31,315 nucleotides of DNA from G020348185 sp964525045 (lineage in GTDB: Bacteria > Nitrospirota > Nitrospiria > Nitrospirales > UBA8639), in NCBI GenBank assembly GCA_964525045.1, contig CAZGFD010000036.1, positions 1 to 31,315 of the forward strand, in the 5' to 3' direction. Numbering within the stretch: position 1 is the stretch's first letter; each line of letters starts with the position of its first letter. Position numbers and translations under genes: made by a program. The notes beneath the pieces were generated by a model that was given only the letters and a program-made list of their open reading frames with translations, had not been told where the DNA came from and ran no database searches. This document shows positions 7,776-15,417 of this stretch, piece by piece.

Positions 7776-8218
7776 TGGCAGGTCGATCGGGATTAGAAAA
7801 GCGAAGGCGCAGCTACATGCTCCCCGTGCGCCTTAGTGAAACGGAAAAGAAGGCCCTGGATGAGCTGGTGGAAGAAACCGGCTATTCCCGTGCCGGGTTT
7901 ATTCGGCATCGTCTGTTCGGCACGCCCCTGCCCCGCGCCGTTCCCAAACCTCGAATCGAACATAAACTGGCCGCCCGTATTCTGGCGTCCCTCGGCCAGG
8001 CCATCACCGAATTACGCCGCCTCAATAACAACCTGGCCAGAATCGGCGCCAATATCAACCAGCTCACCCGCTACGCCCATCTGGACCGCTATCAGCATCA
8101 CAGCATAGAGGCGGCCCTGGCGGACTTCCGAGCCATGAAACGGCCCTGCCTGCAAGCCATCCGCCTCTTTCACCCCCTTCGCGCCGCCTGCCTCAAAGCC
8201 CTGGGGCAAAGAATATAA
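7775..8218 (+). CDS. mobC: MobC-like mobilization (relaxosome) protein
   Basis: Small DNA-binding protein that helps a relaxase open oriT. The 147 residues start basic ('SGLEKRRRSYMLPVRLSETEKKALDELVEETGYSRAGFIRHRLFG'), a ribbon-helix-helix-like fold with 'MLPVRLSETEKKAL' as strand and first helix. The MobC-family core follows at about residues 80-105: 'LGQAITELRRLNNNLARIGANINQLTRYAH', close to the usual 'L..iG.NlNQiar.an' motif. The gene lies 620 bp after the relaxase, and its start overlaps an inverted repeat. It is likely cotranscribed only with itself, as an AT-rich promoter region for parA follows. Confidence 0.85.
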   Translation: MAGRSGLEKRRRSYMLPVRLSETEKKALDELVEETGYSRAGFIRHRLFGTPLPRAVPKPRIEHKLAARILASLGQAITELRRLNNNLARIGANINQLTRYAHLDRYQHHSIEAALADFRAMKRPCLQAIRLFHPLRAACLKALGQRI

Positions 8219-8510
8219 TTCCCCTGATAAAGTGGATACCCGGCCCCTCAATGACTAACCGATGTCATCGACCCTTTGTGCCATAAGGACTAGAACCACA
8301 ATACCATGATGCATATCCCTCTAAAATATCCCTATCTTTCCTAAAAATTATATTTTAATTCAGTGTGTTATTAAATATGTTCCCAACAATAAATACCATA
8401 ATATTTAATTAAGCATTGCATTTTCAGGAATACTATGTTAATAAATGCCATTCTATGTCACCCAGCCTCATGAAAATAATCTTTCCCACCCTCCTCTAAA
8501 GGATCCTTCT
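8219..8510. other. AT-rich spacer upstream of parA
   Basis: No gene is seen. From about 8320 to 8440 the sequence is markedly AT-rich (runs such as AAAAATTATATTTTAATTC and ATAATATTTAATTAAGC), unlike the neighbouring genes. It probably holds the parA promoter and perhaps a partition site, but I cannot point to a defined repeat array. Confidence 0.4.
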
Positions 8511-9341
8511 ATGCCGGTTAAAATTGCGATTACGATGCAAAAAGGTGGCGTCGGAAAGACGTCAACAACCGTCAATCTGGCCGATGCGCTCCGTCGTTTT
8601 GGCTTTCGTGTGTTGGTTGTTGATCTTGATCCGCAAGCCAATGCCACGAGGATCTTGCAAATCAATCGCTCTGATGCGCCAACAAGCACCGACCTGATGC
8701 TCCTCCCGGAACTCTCTGCCCAAGAGACAATCTCCACCACCAAGATCCCAGATGTCTCCCTGATTGGCGCAAACATTAAACTGGCATCAATCGATAATGC
8801 CTTACGCAATCCAGAACGCTATCCGCAGCCTATTCAACAGCTCCAAAGAAAACTGGATGGCGATCAACTAGCCTTTGATTTTGTGTTGCTTGATACCCCC
8901 CCTTCCCTGTCCATTCTAACGATGAACGGGCTTGCCGCCAGTGATCATCTTATCATCCCCATGGAATCAGGCTCACAATTTTCCTTCGAAGGCATTGAGG
9001 ATTTAATGGATATCATTGCTGTCGTTAAAACGGTCCGCGAAAAGCTCAATATTCTGGGCGTCCTCGTGACAAAGCATGACCGGCGGCAAAATGTCTGCCG
9101 CGCCGTGTTTTCATCCATCCAGAACCGTTTTGGAAATGAAGTGTTTACGACGACCATTACAGCCTCAACGGCCGCCCGCAAGGCGGAATTCCAGGGGGAA
9201 TCGGTCATTCAACATGATCGAAAGAGCACGGCAGCCAAAGACTATCTTGAACTATCCAAAGAGATTCTCGTGCGTCTCAAAATGGCACCGAAAAAGCAAA
9301 CAGGCGATGCGGCTACTCCCCTCGTAGCACAGCCAGCATAA
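8511..9341 (+). CDS. parA: ParA-type partition ATPase
   Basis: ATPase that segregates plasmid copies together with a DNA-binding partner. I chose the ATG at 8511 (AAAGGA 7 bases upstream) because it gives the standard N-terminus; an in-frame ATG at 8445 would add 22 atypical residues. Seen: deviant Walker A 'MQKGGVGKTST' (residues 9-19) with the signature lysine K11, Walker A' 'VLVVDLDPQANAT', Walker B 'FVLLDTPPSLSILT', and 'VLVTKHDRRQNVCRAV' typical of the family. The length of 276 residues without an N-terminal DNA-binding domain is that of the small ParA (type Ib/Soj-like) class. The next gene begins 26 bases downstream in the same operon and is the natural candidate partner. Confidence 0.93.
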   Translation: MPVKIAITMQKGGVGKTSTTVNLADALRRFGFRVLVVDLDPQANATRILQINRSDAPTSTDLMLLPELSAQETISTTKIPDVSLIGANIKLASIDNALRNPERYPQPIQQLQRKLDGDQLAFDFVLLDTPPSLSILTMNGLAASDHLIIPMESGSQFSFEGIEDLMDIIAVVKTVREKLNILGVLVTKHDRRQNVCRAVFSSIQNRFGNEVFTTTITASTAARKAEFQGESVIQHDRKSTAAKDYLELSKEILVRLKMAPKKQTGDAATPLVAQPA

Positions 9342-9367
9342 TTTCTACTCCCGCATTGGATTAATCG

Positions 9368-10999
9368 ATGGCTAAGCGTTCCAAAAAACGCACATTACCG
9401 GAAGAAGCATCCCCCCAAAAAGAAAGCAAAGCCTATCGGAGCCTCAAGGCCCTCGTCGAAAAGCGGGCGGATCAGGTGTTTTCAACCGAAAGAGAGTCCT
9501 TTAATGCAGCCGATATCCTAGGCATTCATGTCGGGCCAGGAAAATCCGATGCCCTGCCCTCACCTGAAGATGAATCTCCCATGACCCCCTATGGACCTGA
9601 AAAACCCACCCATGGCTCTGATAGACCCACTCATGGTGTGGTTTTGCCCACTACTGGGATGGTTCCTACCAAGCCCGGTACGGTTAAAACCGTACCAGAA
9701 ACGGGTGGTTCCGGTCCAGATAGGGGTCAGTCCGTTACGGGTCAGGATGACCCCACCAAAGTAGTTGTTTCTTATAATAAAATACAAACTACTAAGAATA
9801 GAATACCCGGTTTGGATTCATCCACCCCGGGGGTGGCTCAGGCAAAGCCAGGGGTGGGTTTTGAACGGGCGGATTTCCGTGTTCTTAAAAAAGGAGAAAT
9901 CGAAGTTGAAAATTCCATTTCCGCCAAAGGACAAGATTTTGACGAGAAGACGGGATCAGATCAGCATGTTGAGATTGGAGATCTAAGTTCGGATGTCAGG
10001 GGTGGCTTTTATGGGCCCACCCCTGGGTTTGAGGAAGCCATGGCTGGGGTTCATCAATTTCATGGGGAGGGGACCGTTGAAGACCGCATACAGGCCGTTA
10101 AAATCGGCGCGAGGCTGGGTGACAAGTTTCGGGCGGTCCTCCTGTATCTGAATTCAATTCGGAATCTTCAGGATCCTAACGTAACAGTGCGCGTGGGATA
10201 CTCACGCATTGCTGAGCGCGCCGGAGTGAACGGGGATTATCTGCGGCATAAAATTTTGCCCGGATTGATGATGCGGGGCATTTTGTCTGTGGTCGATAAG
10301 GGATTAAACGGGACGGTCTATCGCCTGGAATATCCATTTTCGGTCATCAGTTTAATTATAGGGGAGGCTGAAGGTAGTGATGAAACATTGCCTTTAGCGA
10401 TGAGAGTGGAAAACAGGCCGTCCCCTGTCCCTGGCGACAAGGCGGAAAAGACGGGAGGTGAATTGCCCTCATGGGTTGATCGAGAGCATTGGAGCACCCT
10501 CAATTCGATGATGATTGAAAGGCTGGTTGAACGGGCCGGTTCCATTGAGCGTGCACAAGAAATATTGTCGATTTTGGTCTATAACGAGACTCATGGTGCT
10601 GAACATATGCGTGTTCGAAACCGATTGGCCGTCCTCACCCGATATCTCCAAAGCCGCGACATGGAAATTTGGCCCAATGATAAAGGCTTTGAAACGCTGG
10701 CGATCAGGCAAGCAAAACATGATGTTGAAGAAGCCAGGCAATTAAAAGACCTCGCAGATCAGGCAATCAGGGAAAAACGGGAGGCGCAGCTCTTATCATT
10801 TCGCGCTGGGCTGACGGAGGAACAAATGGAATGGATCCGAAATGAATCCAAAACACGGGTTTCTAACCAGCCGGGTCAACACCTCCTCAAAGATAAATTT
10901 GTTTTATACAAGGCAGAGGAAGATAGTTTGATCGAAGAGTGGATGGAGCGCGCGCAATATGGAGAAGAAGTCCCCACCGTTTCACCTCAAGAAGAATAA
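9368..10999 (+). CDS. Large winged-helix-like plasmid protein, possible ParA partner or replication accessory protein
   Basis: 543 residues, not a recognised ParB. N-terminus (1-75) basic and helical. Residues about 76-110 and 150-215 are low-complexity with imperfect PTxG/P.PG repeats ('KPTHG', 'RPTHG', 'LPTTG', 'STPG', 'PTPG'). A folded domain at about 245-335 ('RLGDKFRAVLLYLNSIRN', 'VTVRVGYSRIAERAGVNGDYLRHKILPGLMMRGILSVVDKGLNGTVYRLEYP') looks like a winged helix with a helix-turn-helix at 'YSRIAERAGVNGDYLRHKIL' and a wing. The remainder is helical and charged, with a domain 'SWVDREHWSTLNSMMIERLVERAGSIERAQEILSILVYNE'. It lies 26 bases after parA without a clear ribosome-binding site, suggesting translational coupling. 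Alternatives are a replication initiator or a transcriptional regulator of the plasmid. Confidence 0.75.
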   Translation: MAKRSKKRTLPEEASPQKESKAYRSLKALVEKRADQVFSTERESFNAADILGIHVGPGKSDALPSPEDESPMTPYGPEKPTHGSDRPTHGVVLPTTGMVPTKPGTVKTVPETGGSGPDRGQSVTGQDDPTKVVVSYNKIQTTKNRIPGLDSSTPGVAQAKPGVGFERADFRVLKKGEIEVENSISAKGQDFDEKTGSDQHVEIGDLSSDVRGGFYGPTPGFEEAMAGVHQFHGEGTVEDRIQAVKIGARLGDKFRAVLLYLNSIRNLQDPNVTVRVGYSRIAERAGVNGDYLRHKILPGLMMRGILSVVDKGLNGTVYRLEYPFSVISLIIGEAEGSDETLPLAMRVENRPSPVPGDKAEKTGGELPSWVDREHWSTLNSMMIERLVERAGSIERAQEILSILVYNETHGAEHMRVRNRLAVLTRYLQSRDMEIWPNDKGFETLAIRQAKHDVEEARQLKDLADQAIREKREAQLLSFRAGLTEEQMEWIRNESKTRVSNQPGQHLLKDKFVLYKAEEDSLIEEWMERAQYGEEVPTVSPQEE

Positions 11000-11012
11000 A
11001 ATGAATTAGCTA

Positions 11013-12140
11013 GAACTTAATCTGACAGTCAGGTAGAGTTTTTCCTCACCAACGAAAGGAGAGTGGGGAATGACGACTGACCAGAAAATCATTAAGACGA
11101 AAGTGGGCTTATTGGAACTTGCGAAACAGCTGGGCAATGTGTCGAAAGCCTGCAAACTGCTGGGCTACAGCCGCGATAGCTTTTATCGCTTTAAGGAACT
11201 CTATGACACTGGGGGCGAAGCCGCCCTGCAAGAGATTTCGAGGCAGAAGCCCGTTCTCAAGAATCGGGTGCCCCTCGAGGTAGAACACGCAATTGTTGAG
11301 ATGGCGATCGCCCAGCCTGCGTGGGGGCAGGTCCGGGTGGCCAATGAACTGCGCAAGCAGGCGGTGACCGTTTCCCCAGCCGGAGTCCGCTGCATATGGT
11401 TACGCCACGACTTAGAGACGATGCGAAAACGCCTCAAGGCGCTAGAGGCTCAGGCCGCTCAAGATGGGCTGGTGCTAACGGAGGCGCAGGTAGCGGCGCT
11501 GGAAAAGGCCAAAGCTGATAAAGAAGCCCATGGGGAGTTCGAGAGTGAATGCCCCGGCTACTGCGGTGCCCAAGATACCTTCTATGTCGGGACGTTGAAG
11601 GGGGTGGGCCGTGTCTACCAACAGACGTTTATTGACACGTACAGCAAAGTGGGCTTTGCCAAACTCTATGATCGCAAAACCCCGGTGACAGCGGCCGATC
11701 TGCTCAACGATCGCGTCCTGCCCTTTTTCGACCAGCAGGGGATTCCCCTCACTCGTATCTTGACGGATCGAGGCACCGAATACTGTGGGGCGCCTGATCG
11801 GCATGAATATGAACTCTATTTAGCGATCGAGGACATCGATCACACGCGGACGAAGACGAAGCATCCGCAAACGAATGGGATCTGTGAACGGTTTCATAAG
11901 ACCGTGCTCAATGAATTTTACCGTGTGGCGTTTCGGAAGCGGATCTATCACACGTTGGACGAATGGCAAACGGATCTGGACTCATGGCTGCAGGAGTACA
12001 ATCAGAACCGTCCCCACCAGGGACGCTGGTGTTATGGGAAAACACCCAGTCAAACTTTTGTGAATAGTCTCCCCATAGCGAAGGAGAAAATGGTAGCAGC
12101 TTAACCCGGAAAGACTCGCTGTCTGTCAGATAAAGTCTTG
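11013..12140 (+). mobile_element. IS481-family insertion sequence
   Basis: Imperfect terminal inverted repeats: left GAACTTAATCTGACAGTCAG (11013-11032) and, read on the minus strand, right AGACTTTATCTGACAGACAG (12138-12119), sharing ACTTxATCTGACAGxCAG. Between them is one transposase gene. The left end lies 14 bases after the stop codon of the preceding plasmid gene, and the right end about 80 bases before the end of the next convergent gene, so no coding sequence appears interrupted. Exact ends and a target duplication were not resolvable by eye. Confidence 0.8.
11070..12104 (+). CDS. IS481-family DDE transposase
   Basis: 344-residue complete transposase with an integrase core. The N-terminus carries a helix-turn-helix ('LGNVSKACKLLGYSRDSFYRFKELYDTGG') for end binding; the catalytic triad appears as D in 'GAQDTFYVGTLKGVGRVYQ', D in 'LTDRGTEYCG' and E in 'TNGICERFHKTVLNEF', with 'RPHQGRWCYGKTPSQTF' at the end as in IS481 and IS3-type cores. 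The ribosome-binding site GAAAGGAGAG lies 7 bases before the ATG. No frameshift or internal stop, so the element is probably active. Close relatives of this transposase occur, from memory, in many environmental Gram-negative genomes. Confidence 0.93.
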   Translation: MTTDQKIIKTKVGLLELAKQLGNVSKACKLLGYSRDSFYRFKELYDTGGEAALQEISRQKPVLKNRVPLEVEHAIVEMAIAQPAWGQVRVANELRKQAVTVSPAGVRCIWLRHDLETMRKRLKALEAQAAQDGLVLTEAQVAALEKAKADKEAHGEFESECPGYCGAQDTFYVGTLKGVGRVYQQTFIDTYSKVGFAKLYDRKTPVTAADLLNDRVLPFFDQQGIPLTRILTDRGTEYCGAPDRHEYELYLAIEDIDHTRTKTKHPQTNGICERFHKTVLNEFYRVAFRKRIYHTLDEWQTDLDSWLQEYNQNRPHQGRWCYGKTPSQTFVNSLPIAKEKMVAA

Positions 12141-12219
12141 AGATTTACAAATAAAAGCCCCCTCTTCCACCAAGAAACGAATAAAAATCCAATTTTTATG
12201 AAAAAATTTGGATAGAATT

Positions 12220-12867
12220 TTACCCGACAAGCCTTTTCCAGAACCCTTTTGATTGTTCTTCTTTCACCCGATTTTCAGCTTCCAGACGTCTTTTCTTTTC
12301 CTCTTTTAAAGCCTGCAAAAGCCGTTGCCCCTTCTCTCCAACAGTAGAAATCTTTTCTTCCAACGCTTTAATCTTTTCATCCTGTCTTTTTCTATCTTCC
12401 AGCTGATCTTCAACCAAGCTGGTTAATTTTTCAATTTTTTTATCAGCAGGACTCAAGCCCCCCTCTTCTCTTTTATCCTCAAGAAGTGCGGTAATCCTGG
12501 TCACCGCCGTCTGGGCATCCTTGTGAGCCTCTTGCCAGCGTTCAATTTCTTCCTCTTGGGATCGAATTTGGTCTTTTAACCCGTCGATCCTTTCCTCTAT
12601 AATCTCCCGAAAAAGAAGAAAATCTGGAAACTTTTCCGGTTGCTTCTCGGAATTATTATGACCACCTTCCCCTGATCCCTGCATGGGTTCATCCGCCCGG
12701 CCCTTGTTCCTTTTTTCATAGCATCGATCTAGTTCGGCCACGTTAATTTTTCGCTTTTTCCCGTCGGGCCCAATTTCATAAGAAAGGGTCCCCTCTTCCA
12801 TATCCCTGTAGATCTTGTTCCGACCCACATCATATTTTCGCAAAGCTTCAGATACAGACAGATACAT
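12220..12867 (-). CDS. Plasmid helix-turn-helix/coiled-coil protein (entry-exclusion- or KfrA-like)
   Basis: 215 residues. Residues 1-55 form a MerR/excisionase-like DNA-binding domain ('MYLSVSEALRKYDVGRNKIYRDMEEGTLSYEIGPDGKKRKINVAELDRCYEK'): a helix-turn-helix, a wing that carries the 'G.DGKKRKI' strand, then a 'DVAEL'-type helix. Residues about 85-205 are a long, highly charged coiled coil, ending in a short aromatic tail 'GFWKRLVG'. The domain order is like KfrA-type plasmid stability proteins, and proteins of this shape, annotated as entry exclusion, sit next to the replication gene on alphaproteobacterial plasmids. It is divergent from the iteron-like region, ideally placed to bind it. 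It may therefore act in replication control, stability or exclusion; the sequence does not separate these. Confidence 0.7.
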   Translation of the reverse strand: MYLSVSEALRKYDVGRNKIYRDMEEGTLSYEIGPDGKKRKINVAELDRCYEKRNKGRADEPMQGSGEGGHNNSEKQPEKFPDFLLFREIIEERIDGLKDQIRSQEEEIERWQEAHKDAQTAVTRITALLEDKREEGGLSPADKKIEKLTSLVEDQLEDRKRQDEKIKALEEKISTVGEKGQRLLQALKEEKKRRLEAENRVKEEQSKGFWKRLVG

Positions 12868-13001
12868 TTACAAACACTCCCATGAAAATTGCCCCCTAAC
12901 CACATTACACAAAACCAAATACCTCGAATAGAAGAAAAAACAAAAAACGGGCCAAAAAATTGTTTAAAAATAACCCCTTCCTTATCTCGGAAAACACAAT
13001 A

Positions 13002-13235
13002 GGACGTCCTAAATTGTTTTATTTTCGGGACAGAAACAAACAGGAAAATATTTGGGACTGTTTTTCATGGGATAAATCGATACATTTAGGGACATCCTAA
13101 AACGTTTCGGTGCGTATCATAAAAACATCCTGATACATCTCATCTTGTTTAACCCATTGTTTATCCTATAGGTCAGTCTGTCCTGCTAAACGTTTGATTT
13201 TGTTTCATTGAAAAGAACCAAAACGTTTGATAGTG
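13002..13235. other. oriV: Candidate replication origin with iteron-like repeats
   Basis: Degenerate direct repeats recur within 235 AT-rich bases: TCCTAAATTGTTTT (13008-13021), ACATCCTAAAACGTTTC (13092-13108), ACATCCTGATACAT (13125-13138), GTCCTGCTAAACGTTTGAT (13180-13198) and CCAAAACGTTTGAT (13218-13231). The shared core is (A)TCCT..AAACGTTT, with the palindrome AAACGTTT inside three copies. GGACGTCC is a further palindrome at 13002-13009. It lies between a divergent DNA-binding gene and the Rep-like gene, as iteron origins do. Spacing is irregular, which weakens the case. Confidence 0.5.
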
Positions 13236-13738
13236 TTTATTGGTACAGATTCGAATAGGGGAGGGGGCATAAGCCACAAAATCAGCTCCTAATCCTGTTC
13301 AATCTGCATCCTGCCTTCCCATATTCTTCGGGAAAGCTCCATACCTCTAAAGTCAACTTTTTGTGATGAACATTGCTAACCTTTGTGAAAACTGAGACAG
13401 GCTGTGTGTGTAAAAAACCTTCCCGGCGGAGTAGGGGAGGGGGCTACCTTGATTCGCACTTTTTCAAAGCCATTTTCACCGCACAAACGCCAAATCAGAA
13501 AATTGACCTTTTTTTTGTGAATACCCCTGTCTGCAAAAGAAAAAATTTTTCTTCATCTGCAAAATCCGAAATACCCATACCTTCCAACGTCCCGCAGAAT
13601 TTCCCAGCCAGCCTTGCACCCACCAGAGCCACGGGCATTCCATTGGCTTCCATTCTTTCTTATAGGAAGATTAATCGGCCATTCCGCTTTCGCGGATTTC
13701 TTTCTGTGTTCACAAATTTAGGAGTTCCCATGAAATAG
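13236..13738. other. 500-bp region between the iteron-like repeats and the Rep leader; no supported gene
   Basis: A 121-codon frame (13373-13738) exists but has no ribosome-binding site and reads as low-complexity basic sequence. Purine tracts such as TAGGGGAGGGGG recur (13255-13266 and 13430-13441). I see no clear promoter. It is probably the long untranslated leader or promoter region of the Rep-like gene. Confidence 0.4.
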
Positions 13739-13757
13739 AAAACCCGCCAGAGGCGGG
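13739..13757 (-). terminator. Terminator on the minus strand inside the Rep leader
   Basis: Read on the minus strand, CCCGCC-TCT-GGCGGG is followed directly by TTTTCT, a short Rho-independent terminator. On the plus strand there is no T tract. No minus-strand protein gene ends here, so it most simply ends a short antisense transcript arising in the Rep leader. Confidence 0.55.
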
Positions 13758-13797
13758 CTTCATAAAACCTAAATAGGCGATAACAAGATGTGACAAT
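13739..13797 (-). ncRNA. Candidate counter-transcript RNA opposing the Rep leader
   Basis: A minus-strand promoter-like pair, TTGCGA (about 13832-13827) and AATATT (about 13809-13804) with 17 bases between, would start a transcript near 13797 ending at the terminator at 13739: about 60 nucleotides, in the size range of plasmid copy-control antisense RNAs. The promoter match is weak (about 4/6 and 3/6), so this is a hypothesis resting mainly on the otherwise unexplained terminator and the adjacent Shine-Dalgarno hairpin. Confidence 0.25.
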
Positions 13798-13879
13798 CCC
13801 AATATTGCCTGATCTGGTTTCCTTCGCAAGAACTTTTTTAAGTTTTTGCACAGGAGTGTTGTACCCAAATTTCGAGCGG

Positions 13880-13908
13880 GTTTTCTCCCACCAAAAAAAG
13901 GAGAAAAC
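13880..13908 (+). promoter_or_regulatory. Hairpin sequestering the Shine-Dalgarno of the Rep-like gene
   Basis: GTTTTCTCC (13880-13888) pairs perfectly over 9 bases with GGAGAAAAC (13900-13908), which is the Shine-Dalgarno lying 3 bases before the ATG at 13912. The 11-base loop is CACCAAAAAAA. Formation of the stem would block translation initiation, the usual end point of copy-number control of Rep proteins. An antisense RNA or an upstream translating ribosome could be the switch. Confidence 0.6.
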
Positions 13909-13911
13909 ACT

Positions 13912-14478
13912 ATGTTTACATATGCTGGAAAAGCCCTTCGCAACCTTCCTTTGGTCGCGCCCCCTTTATACGAAGAAGGGCAACCTTATCGAAAACTACG
14001 GCCCAAACAAATCGACAACGGCACCTTTGTCCTGCCTTTGAAACAAAGTTTTATCAAAGATGCCCGCATCATGCCGGGCACCATGCGGATGCTTTCACTC
14101 ATTGCCGGCTGGGCAGGCACGCGCACGCCAGCCGTGATTGAAACAACACAAGGCATTCTCGGAAAACATCTTGGTCGCTGCACCCGCCAAATCTATCGCT
14201 ACTTACAGGATGCGATGGAGGAGGGGTACTTGCTATACACCCGAACCGCAGACCGTTTGGGTTATATAACCGGCATCAAAATCTGGCTGAATTTTTCGGC
14301 TATCCGGCGTCATACGCAGGCGAAAAAGGCCAAATACCCGGTAAAACAGGATCGGACTCTTAGGTCCGACACTAATGGGAAAGATTTATTATTAAAGGAA
14401 ATAGAGCCGGGATTCAGAGCAAAGATTGTCGAAATCTGTAAACGAAACGCCTTCGATCCACCACCGTTACCGGCCTAA
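13912..14478 (+). CDS. Winged-helix plasmid replication-type protein (Rep-like)
   Basis: 188 residues from the ATG at 13912 (GGAG 8 bases upstream; the frame is open to a TTG at 13846, but the start with Shine-Dalgarno is better). Seen: a beta-rich N-terminus, then 'GTFVLPLKQSFIKDARIMPGTMRMLSLIAGWAGTRTPAVIETTQGILGKHLGRCTRQIYRYLQDAMEEGYLLYTRTADRLGYITGIKIWLN', a winged helix whose recognition helix is 'ILGKHLGRCTRQIYRYLQDA' and whose wing is 'YLLYTRTADRLGYITGIKIWL'. Proteins of this pattern occur on alphaproteobacterial plasmids beside a gene like 12220-12867, and are annotated as replication or regulatory proteins. It is followed by a terminator. Rep identity is inferred from the iteron-like sequence and leader hairpin; a transcriptional regulator remains possible. 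Confidence 0.65.
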   Translation: MFTYAGKALRNLPLVAPPLYEEGQPYRKLRPKQIDNGTFVLPLKQSFIKDARIMPGTMRMLSLIAGWAGTRTPAVIETTQGILGKHLGRCTRQIYRYLQDAMEEGYLLYTRTADRLGYITGIKIWLNFSAIRRHTQAKKAKYPVKQDRTLRSDTNGKDLLLKEIEPGFRAKIVEICKRNAFDPPPLPA

Positions 14479-14506
14479 CTCAACCCAATCTGTTAAATAT
14501 TAACCA

Positions 14507-14534
14507 CCTCCGCCAATGGAGGGGCTCTTTTTTT
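14507..14534 (+). terminator. Rho-independent terminator after the Rep-like gene
   Basis: CCTCC-GCCAAT-GGAGG stem (14507-14522) followed by GGCTC and seven T residues (to 14534), 29 bases after the stop at 14478. Confidence 0.7.
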
Positions 14535-14545
14535 GCTCGGCAGGG
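14529..14545 (+). repeat. 17-bp direct repeat, copy 1
   Basis: TTTTTTGCTCGGCAGGG, identical to the copy at 14806-14822, 277 bp apart. Copy 1 overlaps the terminator's T tract and continues into GGAGG, so it also carries the GGCAGGGGAGG motif seen elsewhere in the element. Confidence 0.7.
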
Positions 14546-15199
14546 GAGGTTTTTTTAAAGCTTTCTGCCAAAAACCAACCTCTGTGCCCATCCTGGCGCT
14601 CAAAAGACCCTTTCTTTCCCTGAAATTAACCCAAGGAAAGCCTCCCAAAGGAGTTCCGGTTCTTTTTCAGACTTTCTTCACAAAAAGGACCAGGGAACGG
14701 TTCCGTTGAAAAAAACCGCTCTGCTCTTTTGATCTTTTCATTCACATGCCTTTATTTCATTGCAGCTTCCACCTTCAATCCACGCCGTCGTGAAGCCGCA
14801 AATTCTTTTTTGCTCGGCAGGGCGAAACCCGCTTTTCTATTCTTACGAAGGACAGACTTTCGGAGGATGACATCAACGCGGATCTTCCAAAACTTCGTCC
14901 CCGTTGGGGAGTAAGGCAAATACAGGGGGTATTTTTTCTTTGTCCCTTCGTGTTTGTTGCAGATTCTACCTCCAACCCGGCCTGTGCTGATCAAGGCAAC
15001 CCGGATTCATCCGGGCGCAAAAAAAACGCGGCCTTGACAGCGTCCGGGTTGTCAGAGGTGTTTGGCTTTTCATGACGAAGGGAGCGGTTTGGACATCTGG
15101 CTTGAATGACTTTTTTCTTTGAACGGGCAGGGGAGGGGACCGCCGCCGGATTTTCGATTTTTTTTATCAGCCAAAAAAATTTTTGGGAATCAGGAAATT
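14546..15199. other. Gene-free stretch between the Rep unit and the lipoprotein gene
   Basis: Several short open frames lack ribosome-binding sites and protein-like composition. Visible structures are the second 17-bp repeat and a hairpin CCCGGAT-T-ATCCGGG-like element around 14999-15015 followed by a run of eight A residues on the plus strand; read on the minus strand this would be a hairpin preceded, not followed, by T, so it is not a terminator there. One copy of the 14-mer ACGGGCAGGGGAGG lies at 15123-15136. Confidence 0.45.
14806..14822 (+). repeat. 17-bp direct repeat, copy 2
   Basis: Second exact copy of the 17-mer at 14529. The 260 bp between the copies contains no supported gene; a recombination or duplication scar is possible. 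Confidence 0.7.
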
Positions 15200-15271
15200 T
15201 TGCCAACGGAAATGCCCCGCCCGTTATAAAACTGTATCTCATCGGATACCGCGTTGTATCCGATCGGATAC
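15200..15271 (+). promoter_or_regulatory. Candidate promoter with a 16-bp palindromic operator for the lipoprotein gene
   Basis: Promoter-like TTGCCA (15200-15205) and TATAAA (15225-15230), 19 bases apart. Directly downstream, where transcription would start, are ATCGGATAC (15241-15249) and a perfect 16-bp palindrome GTATCCGATCGGATAC (15256-15271), that is three half-sites of the same 9-mer. This is the layout of a repressor-controlled promoter. The repressor is not identified. Confidence 0.5.
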
Positions 15272-15417
15272 ATCTTTTGGCCTACCGTCGGGCAGTGATG
15301 ATCCAAACGGAAATGATCGCCCTTCCTTTTTTTGAGTTTATATCGTTTTTCTGGCCTCTGCCAGAAGGCACCAATCTTGCTGTGCTGACGCAAGAGTGTC
15401 GTTTGCAGCACGTTCCG

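Noticed and set aside
13373..13738. 121-codon open frame upstream of the Rep-like gene
   Set aside because: No ribosome-binding site; composition is low-complexity and basic; lies in the leader region with a minus-strand terminator at its end.
13790..14041. Leader peptide overlapping the Rep-like start
   Set aside because: It runs 130 bases past the Rep start instead of ending near it, so it does not fit translational coupling, and it has no ribosome-binding site.
15106..15417. Extended N-terminus of the lipoprotein frame
   Set aside because: These codons cover the promoter-like boxes and the palindromic operator; the start at 15418 gives a proper lipoprotein signal.
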